Source of the DNA: Osedax fenrisi
Taxonomy: Eukaryota > Annelida > Polychaeta > Sabellida > Siboglinidae
Assembly: GCA_964019155.1 (NCBI GenBank)
Contig: OZ025245.1
Span: 29,863,045-29,927,044 of the forward strand
Direction of reading: 5' to 3'
DNA length: 64,000 nt
Below the pieces are notes generated by a model. The model was not told the origin of the DNA. It searched no databases and saw nothing but the letters and a program-made list of their open reading frames with translations. This document shows positions 39,541-50,729 of this stretch, piece after piece (within the stretch, counting starts at the first letter, position 1; each line of letters opens with the position of its first letter). The translations under genes and the position numbers were made by a program.

Positions 39541-40143
39541 CCGTGTAAACCAATTATTTATTTATTATTATGATATTTTATATACTTTTTAGCTTTTTTC
39601 ATGTTGTTTTTTTCATTACAATTAACTTTATATCTATCTATCTATCTACCTATATATATAAATATGAGATATATATGTTTTATTATGCTATGTGTCACGC
39701 TCTATTTACTATCGTAGCTGCATTGCTACCTTTCCGTTACGTTCATGTTAGACTTGAGATCATCAATCTCCTCTACTGCTTCGGGTAGTTGGTATATTGA
39801 TTGTGTTAGAGGTCATGTCAAGGTTAAGTTTGTGTCACGGTGTCTATGATCGTTGTTGTGGTGGGAGGCACTTCACTATTTGTCTACACCTATTGCAATT
39901 CATGAACATAAAATAAATTACCTTTTAGTCATGTGCTTATAACATACGCATTCATTGTACGTTTATTACATAATCAATTATGTAACAATGAGAATTCATA
40001 TTTTTATAATTAATTTTATTATCAAATCTTAAAATAATAATGATTAATAAAATTATCAAAATATGATATTTTATTAAGTTTATATAATCTGCTAATATAT
40101 AATATACAGTTAATATACAGCTAATATATATCTGTATCAGTTA
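39541..40143. other. AT-rich spacer
   Basis: Short hydrophobic frames only. No gene or element is recognised. Confidence 0.5.
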
Positions 40144-40248
40144 CTAAGTAGGTGGTCGTGCACTAAGTAGACAAATGGATTTGTATTGAGCCCTTCTCTC
40201 TAGCATATTACTGAGAGATTTGTCTTTAGCACTGGCATCTCTGTCAGC
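40144..40248 (-). CDS. Putative terminal exon of an unknown minus-strand gene
   Basis: The minus strand reads from an acceptor-like CCAATAG into 34 codons and a TAG: ADRDASAKDKSLSNMLER, then RAQYKSICLLSARPPT. It starts in phase 0. The exon at 40367-40422 ends in phase 0 with AAG before GT, so splicing would give LLNKLK-ADRDASAK. The sequence is hydrophilic and helix-prone. No family is recognised. Confidence 0.4.
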   Translation of the reverse strand, partial: ADRDASAKDKSLSNMLERRAQYKSICLLSARPPT

Positions 40249-40366
40249 CTATTGGTTGAGGGTGATAAGTAAGCTCGGAACTCTCAACCAATCACATCGC
40301 ATCACCTCATACTGTACCTACTTCGTTTGCCTTCTGATCAGTAACTTGTCAATGTCGTTTTATGAC

Positions 40367-40422
40367 CTTGAGCTTGTTAAGTAGACCGGCGATACACTCC
40401 TGTTGATTTCCGCTATGAATGC
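40367..40422 (-). CDS. Putative internal exon of the same minus-strand gene
   Basis: It is preceded by a pyrimidine-rich acceptor (CACCTCACAG) and followed by donor GTCATA. It reads IHSGNQQECIAGLLNKLK after two leading bases, so the previous exon must end in phase 1. The spliced join to 40248 keeps an uninterrupted frame to a stop. Upstream exons are not established; 41446-41543 is a candidate relative. Confidence 0.4.
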
Positions 40423-41445
40423 CTGTGAGGTGTTAGTCCATTACGGTCTGGTTAATAACTTATTCCATATCCTAATTATATAATACTGAGGACAGGACAT
40501 ATGTTATGGTATTATCATGTGACATCGTATTGTATTAATTAGTTAATTGTAGTTTTAAAAAATTGAATTTTTTTAGGAGTTGCTTATTTAATTTTGTAAT
40601 GCGGAATAAGTTATATAATATTTATATTGTGTGAATATTTCAAATAAAAATATGCTTTAATAATAAAAGAAATTTGTTTATAGATAGTTAAAAATGAAAT
40701 CGATGATAATTATAAAATATTAAATATTTTTACCATTTTTTAACTGTATTATATTTGTAATTGTTATATTTTTATTTTATAGTTTGAATATATATTTATA
40801 GTTATGTAATTAAATTTTATAAACTTCTTTATTTATACTATCTATAATATTATGAAATAAATAGAATTATAAATATAATATAAATAATACATTTATTTAA
40901 AAATGAATTTATCTCAGAACAATTAATGTTCTTACACTCACTAGTATTCAACTTAGAGATCACAGTTTATGAGATATACAGTATATCATATACTGATATG
41001 TGTATTCGATATAGAAAGGATATGTATATAGATCTTTAATGTGTAATCTGTTTTCTAATACGGATATCTAGTTATATAAGCGATATAAATGATTATGTAT
41101 GAATAATTTCATACATTTGTAGAAAAAATCAAAATTAATAATAAAATACACATTACATATAGTAATATTATATTTTATAAAATATCTTCTTTATTATTAT
41201 AAGTATATATATCTAGTTTATATAGGAACAAAATGATACCAATATTCCACAAATGGTAGCAATGGATATATTGATAGTAGTACTATGTATTGCCTATCTA
41301 TTTACATGCTAGCAATAGCCATGTAATAGGTAGTAAATAGTGTTAGTATCATTATCAGACGGAGAGTGGGAGGTCACCATGTCCTGTCCTCGATATAGTG
41401 TAGTCGCTACCTCCATAATATACCCTTATACTAATACCATAACCT

Positions 41446-41543
41446 TTATATTAAGATAGTCGCTTGTGGTTTCTGCAGCTCGCCATCCTTCAGTTGTTGT
41501 TCGATGTCCTCTATCTTGTTCAGTAGTTCCTCATTCTCATCAA
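41446..41543 (-). CDS. Coiled-coil exon-like segment
   Basis: After an acceptor-like ATCTAG the minus strand reads DENEELLNKIEDIEQQLKDG, then ELQKPQATILI and TAA. The heptad-like spacing of Leu and Ile among charged residues indicates a coiled coil. The GC content is far above the flanks. There is no GT donor before the stop, so it would be a last exon rather than one joined to 40422. It may be a duplicated, alternative or broken copy of that gene. Confidence 0.4.
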
Positions 41544-41757
41544 CTAGATTATGTATTATGTACATTAGCACTGGTCATGATTATGTTGTTAATAATATAG
41601 AGATGTAATATTTGTACTGAAATAATGTATCATATATATATATACATATATTAACATGTAATTATCAGATATAGAGATAACAACATTTTAATTTATCAAT
41701 ATACACATAATAGATAATTCAATTTAAATGACTTAAATTCAGATTATATATAAATAA

Positions 41758-41763
<6 letters not shown>

Positions 41764-41832
<69 letters not shown>
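41764..41832. repeat. (TA)n microsatellite
   Basis: About 69 bp of uninterrupted TA repeats. Confidence 0.95.
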
Positions 41833-41834
<2 letters not shown>

Positions 41835-42970
41835 ATTTAATAATATACTACTGTGATTACATGACGGATAATCTGCCATAAACTTACAGGCCTCGTTCGT
41901 CCATCTCTTAATTAATATATATGACTTATACCCTCCCTTTAAGTCGGTTAATTGCATAACCTTTCTCCGAATACCAACACGCATAACGAATATATAGTAG
42001 ATATATACTACACACAAATGATAACACGTTTATAAAAATAAAGGGAAAGGTGCACATAGCTACCAATGAATTCTATTCAAATGGACAGATGCCCAACAAA
42101 TATATTAATATTCAGACTTATATTATATGTATTATAATATATATAGAGACAAATACTAAATATAAATATAAAAATGAATAATATAAATTGCTAACAGATA
42201 GCAATAACACCATGAGACACTTTCATAACACATGACACTCTCGTCATCTCCCCGATATGGAGATTGACTGTGGTAAACCTTACTATCATCGAGAGCATCG
42301 CTAAGGAGTCTGTTCTCCTGTGTTTCGATGGTCTACATCATCATCGTATCTCTCGGTTACCATGGTTACATATAGAACGTCCAACTGTGGCTGGTAGTCT
42401 GGCATCTCTTCTCATTGGTTCTCATGCTGCCTACTGGTAAGGGTATACCTGTGTAGACTATGTGTGTCAGGGTCACGAGGTCACACAGGTGGGTATCACA
42501 TGATAGCAGTACTAGGTGATGATAGAGAGGCTGTAGAGAAGGTGCATAATGTAATGATGCGGAGATGTAGGTTATGAATGGATGTAACGTTTCTATGTTC
42601 AAACATTACATGATTACAAGTGGGGCTAGTATTATCATTATAAGTTAATGTTAGACCTTGTTAACATTTTTATTATTATTATGTTTTACTATGTAGATAC
42701 TATTCATATCTATATTTAGAGGTATTCTATAACATCGTAAGACAAGTATAAGACAAAGAATTGTGAACTTATTTATTTTTTTTAAACAAAAAAGCAATTT
42801 ATTTTGGAAGAATATCTATAGATATAATATATCTATATTATAATAAAATTATTTCTAAACAGTTTATTTACTTTACTAAAAATATCTATATATTATTAGC
42901 TATCTATATACTCTGACATTTCTATAAAAATTCAAATTCTTAAAAGACAAACGAAAATGAAATTATTTGT
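41835..42970 (-). repeat. Dispersed element, copy A (with gag-like fragment)
   Basis: 41835-42030 matches 50495-50760, and 42100-42960 matches 51540-52430, in the same order and orientation as copy B. The minus-strand frame near 41850-41970 reads LTDLKGGYKSYILIKRWTNE, then ACKFMADYPSCNHSSILLN, a gag-like capsid piece that is fused to the TA tract. Relative to copy B it lacks the rest of the gag-like frame, about 95 bp near 42000, and about 700 bp before 42100. The open frame at 42366-42602 is shared by both copies and is probably non-coding leader sequence. Confidence 0.65.
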
Positions 42971-42996
42971 TATACTTTTTTATAGGCTTGTACATT

Positions 42997-44534
42997 AAGT
43001 TGGAGCGGCTCGGTAAGTTTTTTGTGAAAATTGCTGCACTTTTTTTTATATGAACTAGATAACATAATAAATTGAATACACAAAAAAAAAATTTTTAAAA
43101 TGAATTATTGGAGATGCGCCACCTCATTAAAGTTTAACATGAAGAGATAGGAAGTTTAACATGGAGGAGATAGGAAATATTTGAAACTTCGATTTAACAT
43201 CATTACAATTTTTTTTTTTAGTTTTATCTGCAATTATAGTTTGAATTATATATTTTTGTATAAGATAATATTTGTACAATATTTTATTTCGATTTTCCAG
43301 GAAATTTCCAGGAAATTTTGGAAAAATACAAAATATTTTAATTTTAATTTAAAAAAAATTATTTATAATAAAATATAAACATAAATATATATACATAAGT
43401 ATATGAGTGTACTATTACATGAAATTAATTTAAAAAAAATAATGTATAATATACCATATGGTTATTTATTCACTATTTTAATGTACATATATAAATATGA
43501 TAAATTTTATATTTGAAAAAAAAAAAGTTTACGTACTATTGCAAACATTTTTTTTCAATCGACTGGATTAATAATAGGGTTTTTTTAAAGAATTTAAATC
43601 GTTAGAAATTTTTTTAAATATATTTTACTTTTTATCTTATTTTTTTATAAATTTTAAATTATTAGTTTGTTCTATAATTTTTTTTCTTTTATAAATTTGT
43701 AAAAACCAAGATACAACTTATATTATAGAATTTAAAGAGCTTTGTAAAAATATAAATTATATTAATTTTAGATAAAAAAAATATTATTAAAAAAAAAATC
43801 CCAATTTAACCCCATATTGGTCATAAATGCTGATATTTTTTTTATTTCTATAAATATTTAGATAGCTATATTTATAATAAATATATTATGTTAATTTCAT
43901 TATATAATATTCATTATTGAATGAGTTATGTTATAATATGTATTATAAATAAAGTAATACATTCATAATTTCTATCTACAAAATTTAACATTTTTACTAA
44001 TTTTTTTTTCACAATTGTGGTCATAACTTTTTTTTAAATAAAAAATAAAAAAAACTAAGATATGACTTCTATTATAGAATTTGATAAACATTCCTAATAT
44101 ACAAATTTTTATTATAATAGCATAAATATATAAAATCTCATTTTAGTACCAATATCCAATATTCTAATATATTTATAGTTATTATTTATACAGTAAGATT
44201 AGCCGATTATATCCATATATGTTGTTATTTGTCATTTAGTGAATGGTTTGGGGTTATATAAAATATAAAAAGGTGTATTAGTAAGAAGGTTCGTGGTTAA
44301 AAAGTATAATAAATATGAATATAAATTTGAAAATTAGTTGTTTATAATGTAATTGTCATGTGATTTCAATATAGGTAATAGCGGTATTTTTTCTATAGAA
44401 AAATATGTATAGGTATTTTTAATACTACATATAAAATAAAAAAAAGTATACCATTGTGACAGAAATACTCCAAACATTAAATGCTAGAAGGTGCAGCAAT
44501 TTTCAAGACAAAATTACCGAGCCGCTCCAGCTTA
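42997..44534. mobile_element. hAT-like transposon, non-autonomous, with 8-bp duplication
   Basis: The left end TAAGTTGGAGCGGCTCGGTA and inverted right end TAAGCTGGAGCGGCTCGGTA differ at one position. Similarity extends for about 40 bp (TTGAAAATTGCTGCAC inside). TTGTACAT flanks both sides (42989-42996 and 44535-44542), an 8-bp duplication as in hAT elements. The element interrupts the dispersed repeat: copy B at about 52435-52460 lacks the insertion. The interior is AT-rich and has no transposase frame. Confidence 0.85.
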
Positions 44535-44577
44535 TTGTACATGTATTTTCTAAATAATAACTTAGAATAAAACGCTA

Positions 44578-45012
44578 ATGATTATGATGATATTCGGTTT
44601 ATTAAGCACTAGAACAGGGTCATATCCCCTTCATGAGACCCCTTCACTCGTGCGGTAAGAAAATAATAATAAAATAATAATAATAATACGATAATAATTT
44701 AATAATAATATACGTTGAATATAACACGTATACAAATAATAAGTTGGATGATTTAATGATTAGAGGTAGAGAGAAAAGAAGAAGTAATATTTATAAATCT
44801 TTAGTGGGATCTAATAGAAATAATTGTAGGATGGAGGGAATTCAATAGGGTGAGACAGGAATTTTTAAAAGCTCTAGAATTTAGGGAAGTTTTACTAGAG
44901 TTCTGGGAGATAAGTAGAGGAGCATTTTGATAACGAAGAGAAGGTAATATTGTATGTTTTTTAATTAGATCAACATAAAACTTAGATTAGGGTAACAGCT
45001 GAAAGTGAGCGG
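44578..45012 (-). pseudogene. LINE 3' end (RT C-terminus and tail)
   Basis: On the minus strand the region near 44950-44800 reads PSLRYQNAPLLISQNSSKTS, then LNSRAFKNSCLTLLNSLHP, the usual LINE C-terminal pattern ending in an LxNSLP-like motif. A 3' UTR follows, ending in ATC repeats at about 44578, where it joins sequence of the dispersed element. Only about 430 bp of the 3' end is present, so it was dead on arrival. Confidence 0.7.
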
Positions 45013-45347
45013 GAATGGCTGAGAGGATAAGGGGTAACATCTGAGGGTGAGGGGTAATTGTGAAGAGGAGGGAGTGGATGTATGAGGATTTGGCAGTAGG
45101 AGAGGGGGATGGTGAGCAGGAGGAGTATGAGGAGTTGGAGGATCAGACATGAGGATTAGGTTAGAGGGAAGGAGGATGAATTAATGCGTACCCTTTCACT
45201 GATGATGATGCATCCTCCTGTAGATGTAACGCTGACCTTATCCTCCGGTTACAGGATAGAAGCTCGATGTTCAGCCACATCTAGTTCATCACCTAGACCT
45301 CCACTGCTGGGGGACTGCTGTTCTGCCTGGTACGAGGGGGTACAATG
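45013..45347 (-). repeat. Triplicated exon-like segment R2, copy 1
   Basis: It is similar to 53105-53590 and 58036-58495. On the minus strand it reads, after acceptor-like CCAG, AEQQSPSSGG..GDELDVAEH, a stop codon TAA shared by all copies, and then in this copy the same frame continues PEDKVSVTSTGGCIIISER to donor-like GTACGC. A Pro-rich frame (MSDPPTPHTPPAHH) is also shared by all copies. This copy lacks the downstream MAETVE exon. It is probably an amplified broken gene piece. Confidence 0.6.
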
Positions 45348-45812
45348 TGTTATATTAATCTGTGTATAATAGAATATGGTCAGTTATGTGTCTATCATGC
45401 AGCTTTCAAAATGTATAGAGACAAAGGGTCTAGTATCACAGTTTATTGTTAGTACAAGTATAGCAATAGCTTGTAGCATGAAGTATAGGGACAAGGTCTG
45501 GGACGTGGCATACCGTTAGATATATATGCGCTTAGGGGGCGTGGCTTATGGTGAATTCGAGCCTCGTCCGGAGTCCGGACCATTAATTAAATTTTTAAAA
45601 TGGGTCTTCAAATATTATTTAGAAGTGATCTTATATGATTGTGTATAAATAAATGATCGGCTCTCGTTAAAACCACGGATGCCTTAACCTGAGAGCGGCT
45701 TCGAAGGGATATTAGAGCCATATATGGTTATAACTAAAAACTTTATCTAAGTTCCTGGATGGGATGAAAGGACTCCACCAAATAACATAATATAACTTAA
45801 CATATGTAAACG

Positions 45813-45849
<37 letters not shown>

Positions 45850-45881
45850 GTGAATACATAGATATATGTAGACATATAACA
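45348..45881 (-). repeat. 3' LTR (left), interrupted by SINE
   Basis: It matches the right LTR from TGTTATA to about 45555 (GGGGCGTGGCTTATGGTGAA). The SINE replaces about 230 bp of LTR, and the LTR resumes near 45811 to end TATAACA. Confidence 0.85.
45556..45800 (+). mobile_element. SINE copy, 5'-truncated, inside the LTR
   Basis: It begins at the B-box region (TTCGAGCCTCGTCCGG), has a small duplication of GTCCGGA, and matches the body of the SINE at 38440-38650, ending ACTCCACCAAATA. It lacks the A box. Confidence 0.85.
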
Positions 45882-45889
45882 CCCCCTTT
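45882..45889 (-). promoter_or_regulatory. Polypurine tract of the LTR element
   Basis: On the minus strand, AAAGGGGG stands immediately before the 3' LTR start TGTTATA, where plus-strand DNA synthesis would be primed. Confidence 0.75.
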
Positions 45890-45912
45890 GTAATACAAAA
45901 GGCTACACGTTT

Positions 45913-46860
45913 TTATAAGATGAGCTCCGATACATCACGGAGGGGTATATCTACGTCAGGACCGAGTGTCAACGGAGTAGCGGGTAGGACATGATGCTCG
46001 GGGTGATGCGCGGGTGCATATAGGTGTGTTGGTACTACATCGCTTGGACGGGGTAGTGGGGCTGATATCTCTATGATTTCTCCTGAGGGTAGAACCATCG
46101 TTGATGAGGATATCTTAGTCTCCGAGGCTCCTGGCATTGCGATGTTACTACAGCTGGCTTCCATGTATTGGATACATGGTCGCGGTAGTGAATGTTAGTG
46201 AGGGGCTCTTTGTCGGACAGGTATCGGTGAGACTTGTTCTTATCGTAGTGTCGAGCGGTTCACACATTAGATGACAATGTATTCTTGAGGGATGGGTCTA
46301 TGGGGTAGGTAACGGGCTAAGGGTTTGCTAACTTGCGACCGTAGAGCAGTTCGGCGGGGTTTCGTGTCCATCCAATTACTGGTGTAGATCGTAGTAGAAG
46401 TAGCGACATCTGGAAGTTGTCGGACTTCTTCGAGATGTTCTTCAGGCTGTGCACGGTTCAGCCAGGCTGTTACCACGGGAGTGATAGGGGCTGCTCGTCA
46501 CGTGATCAAATCCCCATTCGGATGCAAACGCTCGTGACAAGTAACCGGTCTGGGATGCTGTGTTCCGCGAATAGTGTATTTAGCCAATCTGTAATGGTTG
46601 CGCTGGTTATGGGCGCACGCATATCAATGGGTAGTTAGTATAATAATCGCATATAAGGAGATACGTGATATTGTTATAGTAGAATAAGTCAGAACTTAGG
46701 TATTCCCATGGATGGGTCAGTGTGTCATATGGTAATAGAGGTTCCTTATACTGCTGGTTTGTGTATTCTCGGCACTTGAGATATGTTTGGATCATGTCTG
46801 TAATATCTTTCGAGATACCGGCTCAGTAGACATGTGATCTCGCTAGATTGCATGTTTTGA
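45913..46860 (-). pseudogene. Ty3/Gypsy integrase remnant
   Basis: The minus strand reads HPWEYLSSDLFYYNNITYLL then ICDYYTNYPLI (46720-46607), matching the integrase core region with its first catalytic Asp. Further on it reads NRAQPEEHLEEVRQLPD and RRTALRSQVSKPLARYLP (46476-46267) from the region after the core. A poorly conserved C-terminal part runs to 45913 (PLRDVSELIL). Several frames and stops are needed to cover it, so it is a pseudogene. Confidence 0.7.
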
Positions 46861-47099
46861 TGATTCCCATATAATGGATGTGTAGAATGTTGAGGAATGA
46901 TCGTCGTGAGTTTGGAGGATGATGAATTGCGGGCCTTTCAAGATTAAACAGTCGTGTGTGGTGAGTTAATCTCTGAACGGCCAGTAGTCTCTAAGGTCTT
47001 TCGTAACGTCTCGATATACTGCAGGCCACCCGATGTGGATTACGTGAAGCAGGGCTTGAAGTATTTCATCTCGGCTGGTTTCTAATTTAAAATCTTCTA

Positions 47100-48200
47100 T
47101 CTTCTGCGAACTGTACGGGGCTGATCTGGATGTCAAGGTCGATTTGTTCACTGGAGTCTGATGGCTGACAGGAAAGTGCATCTGCTATCAGCATCTCTGT
47201 TCCCGGTTTGTAGAAGAGTTTGAAATCTTACGTCTGCACTCGGAGTAGCATTCTTTAGAGTCGGGTAAGTACGGCGAATAGGTTCTTTCTGGTGATCATC
47301 TATAGTGGCTTGTGATCAGACTGGACAATGAATCTGGTCACAAAGACGTAGTTTTAAAACCTCTCACATGCAAAGACTACAGCCAACATATCTCTTTCGA
47401 TATTAGCATAACGAATCTCAGCCGGGCTGAGGGTCTTTGATGCGAAGGTGATGGGTTTGTAATCTTGTAGGAGGATGGAACCGAGGCCATGTCCTCAAGC
47501 ATCTACTTGAATCTTTGTGTTCTTCTTTGGATCGTAATATGACAGAGTGATCTGTAAGCATATTCGATCTTTAACGTTGTTGAAGATCTTCTCGTAAGTA
47601 GGGGCCCCTAAGTAGTCCCGTAAGTAGTCCGGACTACTGATAATCGACATCCTTCTTGAGAAGTTCATGTAGAGGTGTCGCATGGTGTTCCAGGTCTTTG
47701 GTAAAGGATCTCATCTAGGTCGTGATACCTAGGAATTATCGCAGGGCTTGCGGAGAATCTGGTGAAGTCATCTGTTGGATCGATTTCACATGCTCGGGAT
47801 CGGGATGAACGCAATCCTTGTCGAAGTGGAGACCAAAGATTGTAAGGCTATCTGTCTTTATAGAGCATTTTGATTGGTTAAAGACGAAGCTATATCGGGT
47901 CCTCATCAGATGACGGAGGTTATCGTCATGTTGTTGTTCGTCCTTTCCGAAAACATCTACATCATCAGCGATTCCGATCGTTCCAGGGCAATACTCGAGT
48001 ATGCGGTCCATACGTTCCTGGAACACATCTTGGCTGAGGTTCAGTCCGAAAGGTAAGCGGAGGAAACGGTATCTACCAAAGGGGCTATTAAAGGTGGCTA
48101 ATAGACTAGAGGGATGGTAGAGATGGACCGACCAGTACCCTGAGCCCGCGTAAATGGTGTGTTACTTCATCTAGTGTCAGTGTAGCTTAATGTGGTATTT
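47100..48200 (-). pseudogene. Ty3/Gypsy reverse transcriptase and RNase H remnant
   Basis: The minus strand reads RFLRLPFGLNLSQDVFQERM, then LEYCPGTIGIADDVDVFGKD with the catalytic Asp pair in IADD (48120-47950). Next comes CSIKTDSLTIFGLHFDKDCV, then the connection and RNase H start (FNNVKDRICLQITLSYYDPK, ending QVDA, 47590-47495). The order and spacing are those of Ty3/Gypsy pol. The frame is interrupted, for example after 47736 and 47495. Confidence 0.85.
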
Positions 48201-48560
48201 AGTAATCGCGAGATTAAGGTCCTTAGGGTCCTCAAGGCATATGCGTATCTTGCCATTAGCCTGTTGTACATGAGGCTCTATACCCAGTATGTAGGTTCGT
48301 GTACGCGCTTGATTACCCCTAGGGTTACCATGCCTTCAAGAGTGGCCTTGATCTCGTATCGGAGCGTGATAGGGCATCGACGGGGTGCATATATGCATAT
48401 CTTATATATAAGATTGTTTGTGCGTATGAGTCGATAATAATCAGATAAGTTCCCTCAAAGTTTACAAAGGGTGCGAAACATTTAAGGTATTCCTTGACTA
48501 GATCCGCAGTGGATGCTAGTCATAGTTGCGCGTTTACGGAGGAATGCGTGGTCACTAACT

Positions 48561-49127
48561 TCAGTGCAGTGCTCGACGGGAATCCCAGGAGAACGGGTCC
48601 GGGGTGTCGACGACGTAGAATGCCGCTTCCGTCGTGTCAGAGCTGATCGTAAGCTGAAGCTGAAGCTGAAGGTAAGTGAGAGGTAGTAAAGTTGGGACAT
48701 GTAGCTGTACGGGTGTATTTGGATGTGTGTGGAGTGGATGTGTGTGGAGTGGATGTATGTGGAGTGGATGTGTGTGGAGTGTATGACATACACTGTATGT
48801 ATGGGGAGATGCGTGATGTGGTGTGTTGTTACGTCGTGGGGAGTTGTGCTTACGTGTAACGAGGTTTATCGTAGCGCGGGATTGGGGTTGTAAGAAGGAG
48901 GCAATATCGGCCTCATGTATTCTTACATGGTATATGACCGATTCCAAGGACATAGATTTATCCTGGGATAACATGAAGTCCTGGACGATGGGGTCATGAA
49001 CTCCTATCACGAGTTGTTCCGTGAGGCGTTGCTGAACTTCCGTAGTGTCACAGAATTCACATCGTTGACTTTGTAGTCGTAGATTAGTCATATAGGAATC
49101 TACAAACTCGTCAGGTTGTAGTCTCAA
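48561..49127 (-). pseudogene. Ty3/Gypsy gag remnant
   Basis: The longest frame of the element reads MRLQPDEFVDSYMTNLRLQS, then CEFCDTTEVQQRLTEQLVIG and DPIVQDFMLSQDKSMSLES, the capsid region of Ty3/Gypsy Gag. The following zinc-knuckle region is not evident. Instead the frame runs into His/Pro-rich residues made by an 18-bp minisatellite at 48720-48785 (GATGTGTGTGGAGTG units). The upstream Gag start before 49127 is broken. Confidence 0.8.
48720..48785. repeat. 18-bp minisatellite in gag
   Basis: About four copies of a GGATGTGTGTGGAGT unit with small changes. It gives HPLHTHPLHTH on the minus strand. Confidence 0.85.
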
Positions 49128-49418
49128 TCAAAATAGATTGATTGATTCTCGAGAGACAGAGGTTCGAGCTGGGGGTCACATGCGTCACGAGATAAACCCA
49201 GATGGTGATGAGAGTATTCTTGCTGGCATCTTCCTCCAAGCGTTGTAGATCTAAAGCCCGTCGCGTCCTAGCCAGAGGAGTACGTGGGCGAGTTTTGAAG
49301 CGACCTCGGTGCCTTCGAGCGGTCCTTCAAATGTCAGCTCAGCATGTTGCTTGAACTCGTATAGTTCAGCAGTGACGTTTTCTGACAGTCGAATGAAGGA
49401 GCGGAGAGGAGCGAGTTC

Positions 49419-49431
49419 ATTGCTTTCACCA
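49419..49431 (-). promoter_or_regulatory. Primer-binding-like site
   Basis: On the minus strand TGGTGAAAGCAAT follows directly after the 5' LTR end TATAACA. TGG matches the CCA end of a tRNA. The tRNA species is not identified. Confidence 0.55.
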
Positions 49432-49924
49432 TGTTATAATAACCTGTGTATAATAGAATATGGTTAATTATATATAATTATAATTATATGACTATCCCGC
49501 AGCTTTCAAATAATGTATATAGAGAAAAGGGGTTCAGTATCAAAGTTTATTATCAATCAAGTATAGCGATAACATATATGAACAACGTATCGTGGCATAC
49601 TGTTAGATATATATACGATTAGGGGGCGTGGCTTATGGTGAAGCTCTCAGCCAATAGCTAGTCACATGTGCCGGACACATTCCTGCCCTGGACAGTGTCA
49701 CGGTCTATAGCTCGCAATAACAAGGTTGTTACAAGTCGATATGGTATGTCGAATACTATTACATAAGAACCTCGTGTCTTGCATTTAGACTATGACGTTC
49801 ATATACGTATGTTGCGAATACTTATATGTGTATGTGAACGTGGATACTTATACGTATATATGTATACGTATTATATATGTATATGTATATATGTGAATAC
49901 ATGTATATGAGTAGACATATAACA
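49432..49924 (-). repeat. 5' LTR (right), complete
   Basis: 493 bp from TGTTATA to TATAACA. It is similar to the left LTR outside the SINE, with several indels, which indicates an old insertion. Confidence 0.85.
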
Positions 49925-50055
49925 GTAACTAGTTATACATTTATATTTTTATAGTTTATAGTTTGAAATAAAAAGTATGCCAAAATGTAAACTTTTACCA
50001 GTCAAATTGAACAATTTAAACTCGACATATAATAATGTATTGTCATAAAAATATG
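49925..50055. repeat. Dispersed repeat, copy 2
   Basis: The same family as 29145-29295; it adjoins the right LTR. Confidence 0.7.
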
Positions 50056-50729
50056 AACGGGCATCCCTCTCTACGATGAACGGAGGCTGGGTGAGTTGAT
50101 TGCTTTACTCGCTGCTTTTCTAGTTTCATAGTTGTATTACGTAAATCCCATAAACTATTCTTAGGATCTAGCTGGTATATTCGGTATATCTCTCTCGCTT
50201 TAGCGATATCTTTATCTCGGATAGCTTTACATATTCCTTCAATGACAATACATTCTCTTTGATCATTCTGATAATGCAACCCGGAACCCGATTAGCAGTT
50301 TTAAACATCATCCATAGGCTATTGGCTAAATCATAGATTGACTCACCATCATATTGAATTCGATTATAAAATAATTGTCATGATGGTCCGTTATCTAATG
50401 AAAATGTGTCTGATATCGCTTCTCTGAGTATGCCCTCCTAGTCAGTAGATTTACTTAATTCACGGAGTTCTATCTCTAGTCTTACCTACGATATGATTTA
50501 ATAATATACTACTGTAATTACATGACGGATAATCTGCCATAAACTCGCCTCATTCGTCCATCTCTTAATCAATATATATATGACTTATACCCTCCCTTTA
50601 ATTCGGTTAATTTCATAGCCTTTCTCCGAACACCACACGGATAACGAATATTATTATTATTATTATCAGATTTAGGCAATGCCAGGGTAATTATAGAAGC
50701 AGTGTTGCTTATAGAGACATTACCCCTGT
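50043..50729 (-). pseudogene. gag-like pseudogene (part of dispersed element copy B)
   Basis: After acceptor-like ATTACAG the minus strand reads NVSISNTASIITLALPKSDN, then RRKAMKLTELKGGYKSYI. A frame change leads to IKRWTNEA, then RLEIELRELSKSTD, a stop, EGILREAISDTFSLDNGPS, a stop, and FYNRIQYDGESIYDLANSLW then MMFKTANRV. A frameshift gives HYQNDQRECIVIEGICKAIR to the end at 50043. The FYNR-Q-GESIYDLA wording resembles the capsid of LTR retrotransposon Gag. At least two stops and two frameshifts make it dead. It is distinct from the gag at 48561-49127. Confidence 0.55.

Larger units (their letters stand above)
45348..49924 (-). mobile_element. Ty3/Gypsy LTR retrotransposon, decayed
   Basis: Two LTRs (45348-45881 and 49432-49924) both start TGTTATA and end TATAACA. 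Minus-strand orientation is shown by the polypurine tract at 45882-45889 beside the left (3') LTR, the primer-binding-like TGGTGAAAGC beside the right (5') LTR, and the gag-RT-integrase order. RT before integrase places it in Ty3/Gypsy (Metaviridae); the RT wording FGLNLSQDVFQERMD resembles the Mag lineage. All domains are broken into short frames by stops and frameshifts, so it is inactive. No 5-bp target duplication is seen (CAATG on the left, GTAAC on the right). Confidence 0.88.

Noticed and set aside
42366..42602. 78-residue frame shared with 51832-52095
   Set aside because: It is shared because both lie in the same dispersed repeat; residue differences and length changes show no sign of coding constraint.
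46417..48437. Plus-strand open frames across the LTR element
   Set aside because: The RT, RNase H and integrase motifs are on the minus strand; the plus frames are shadows.
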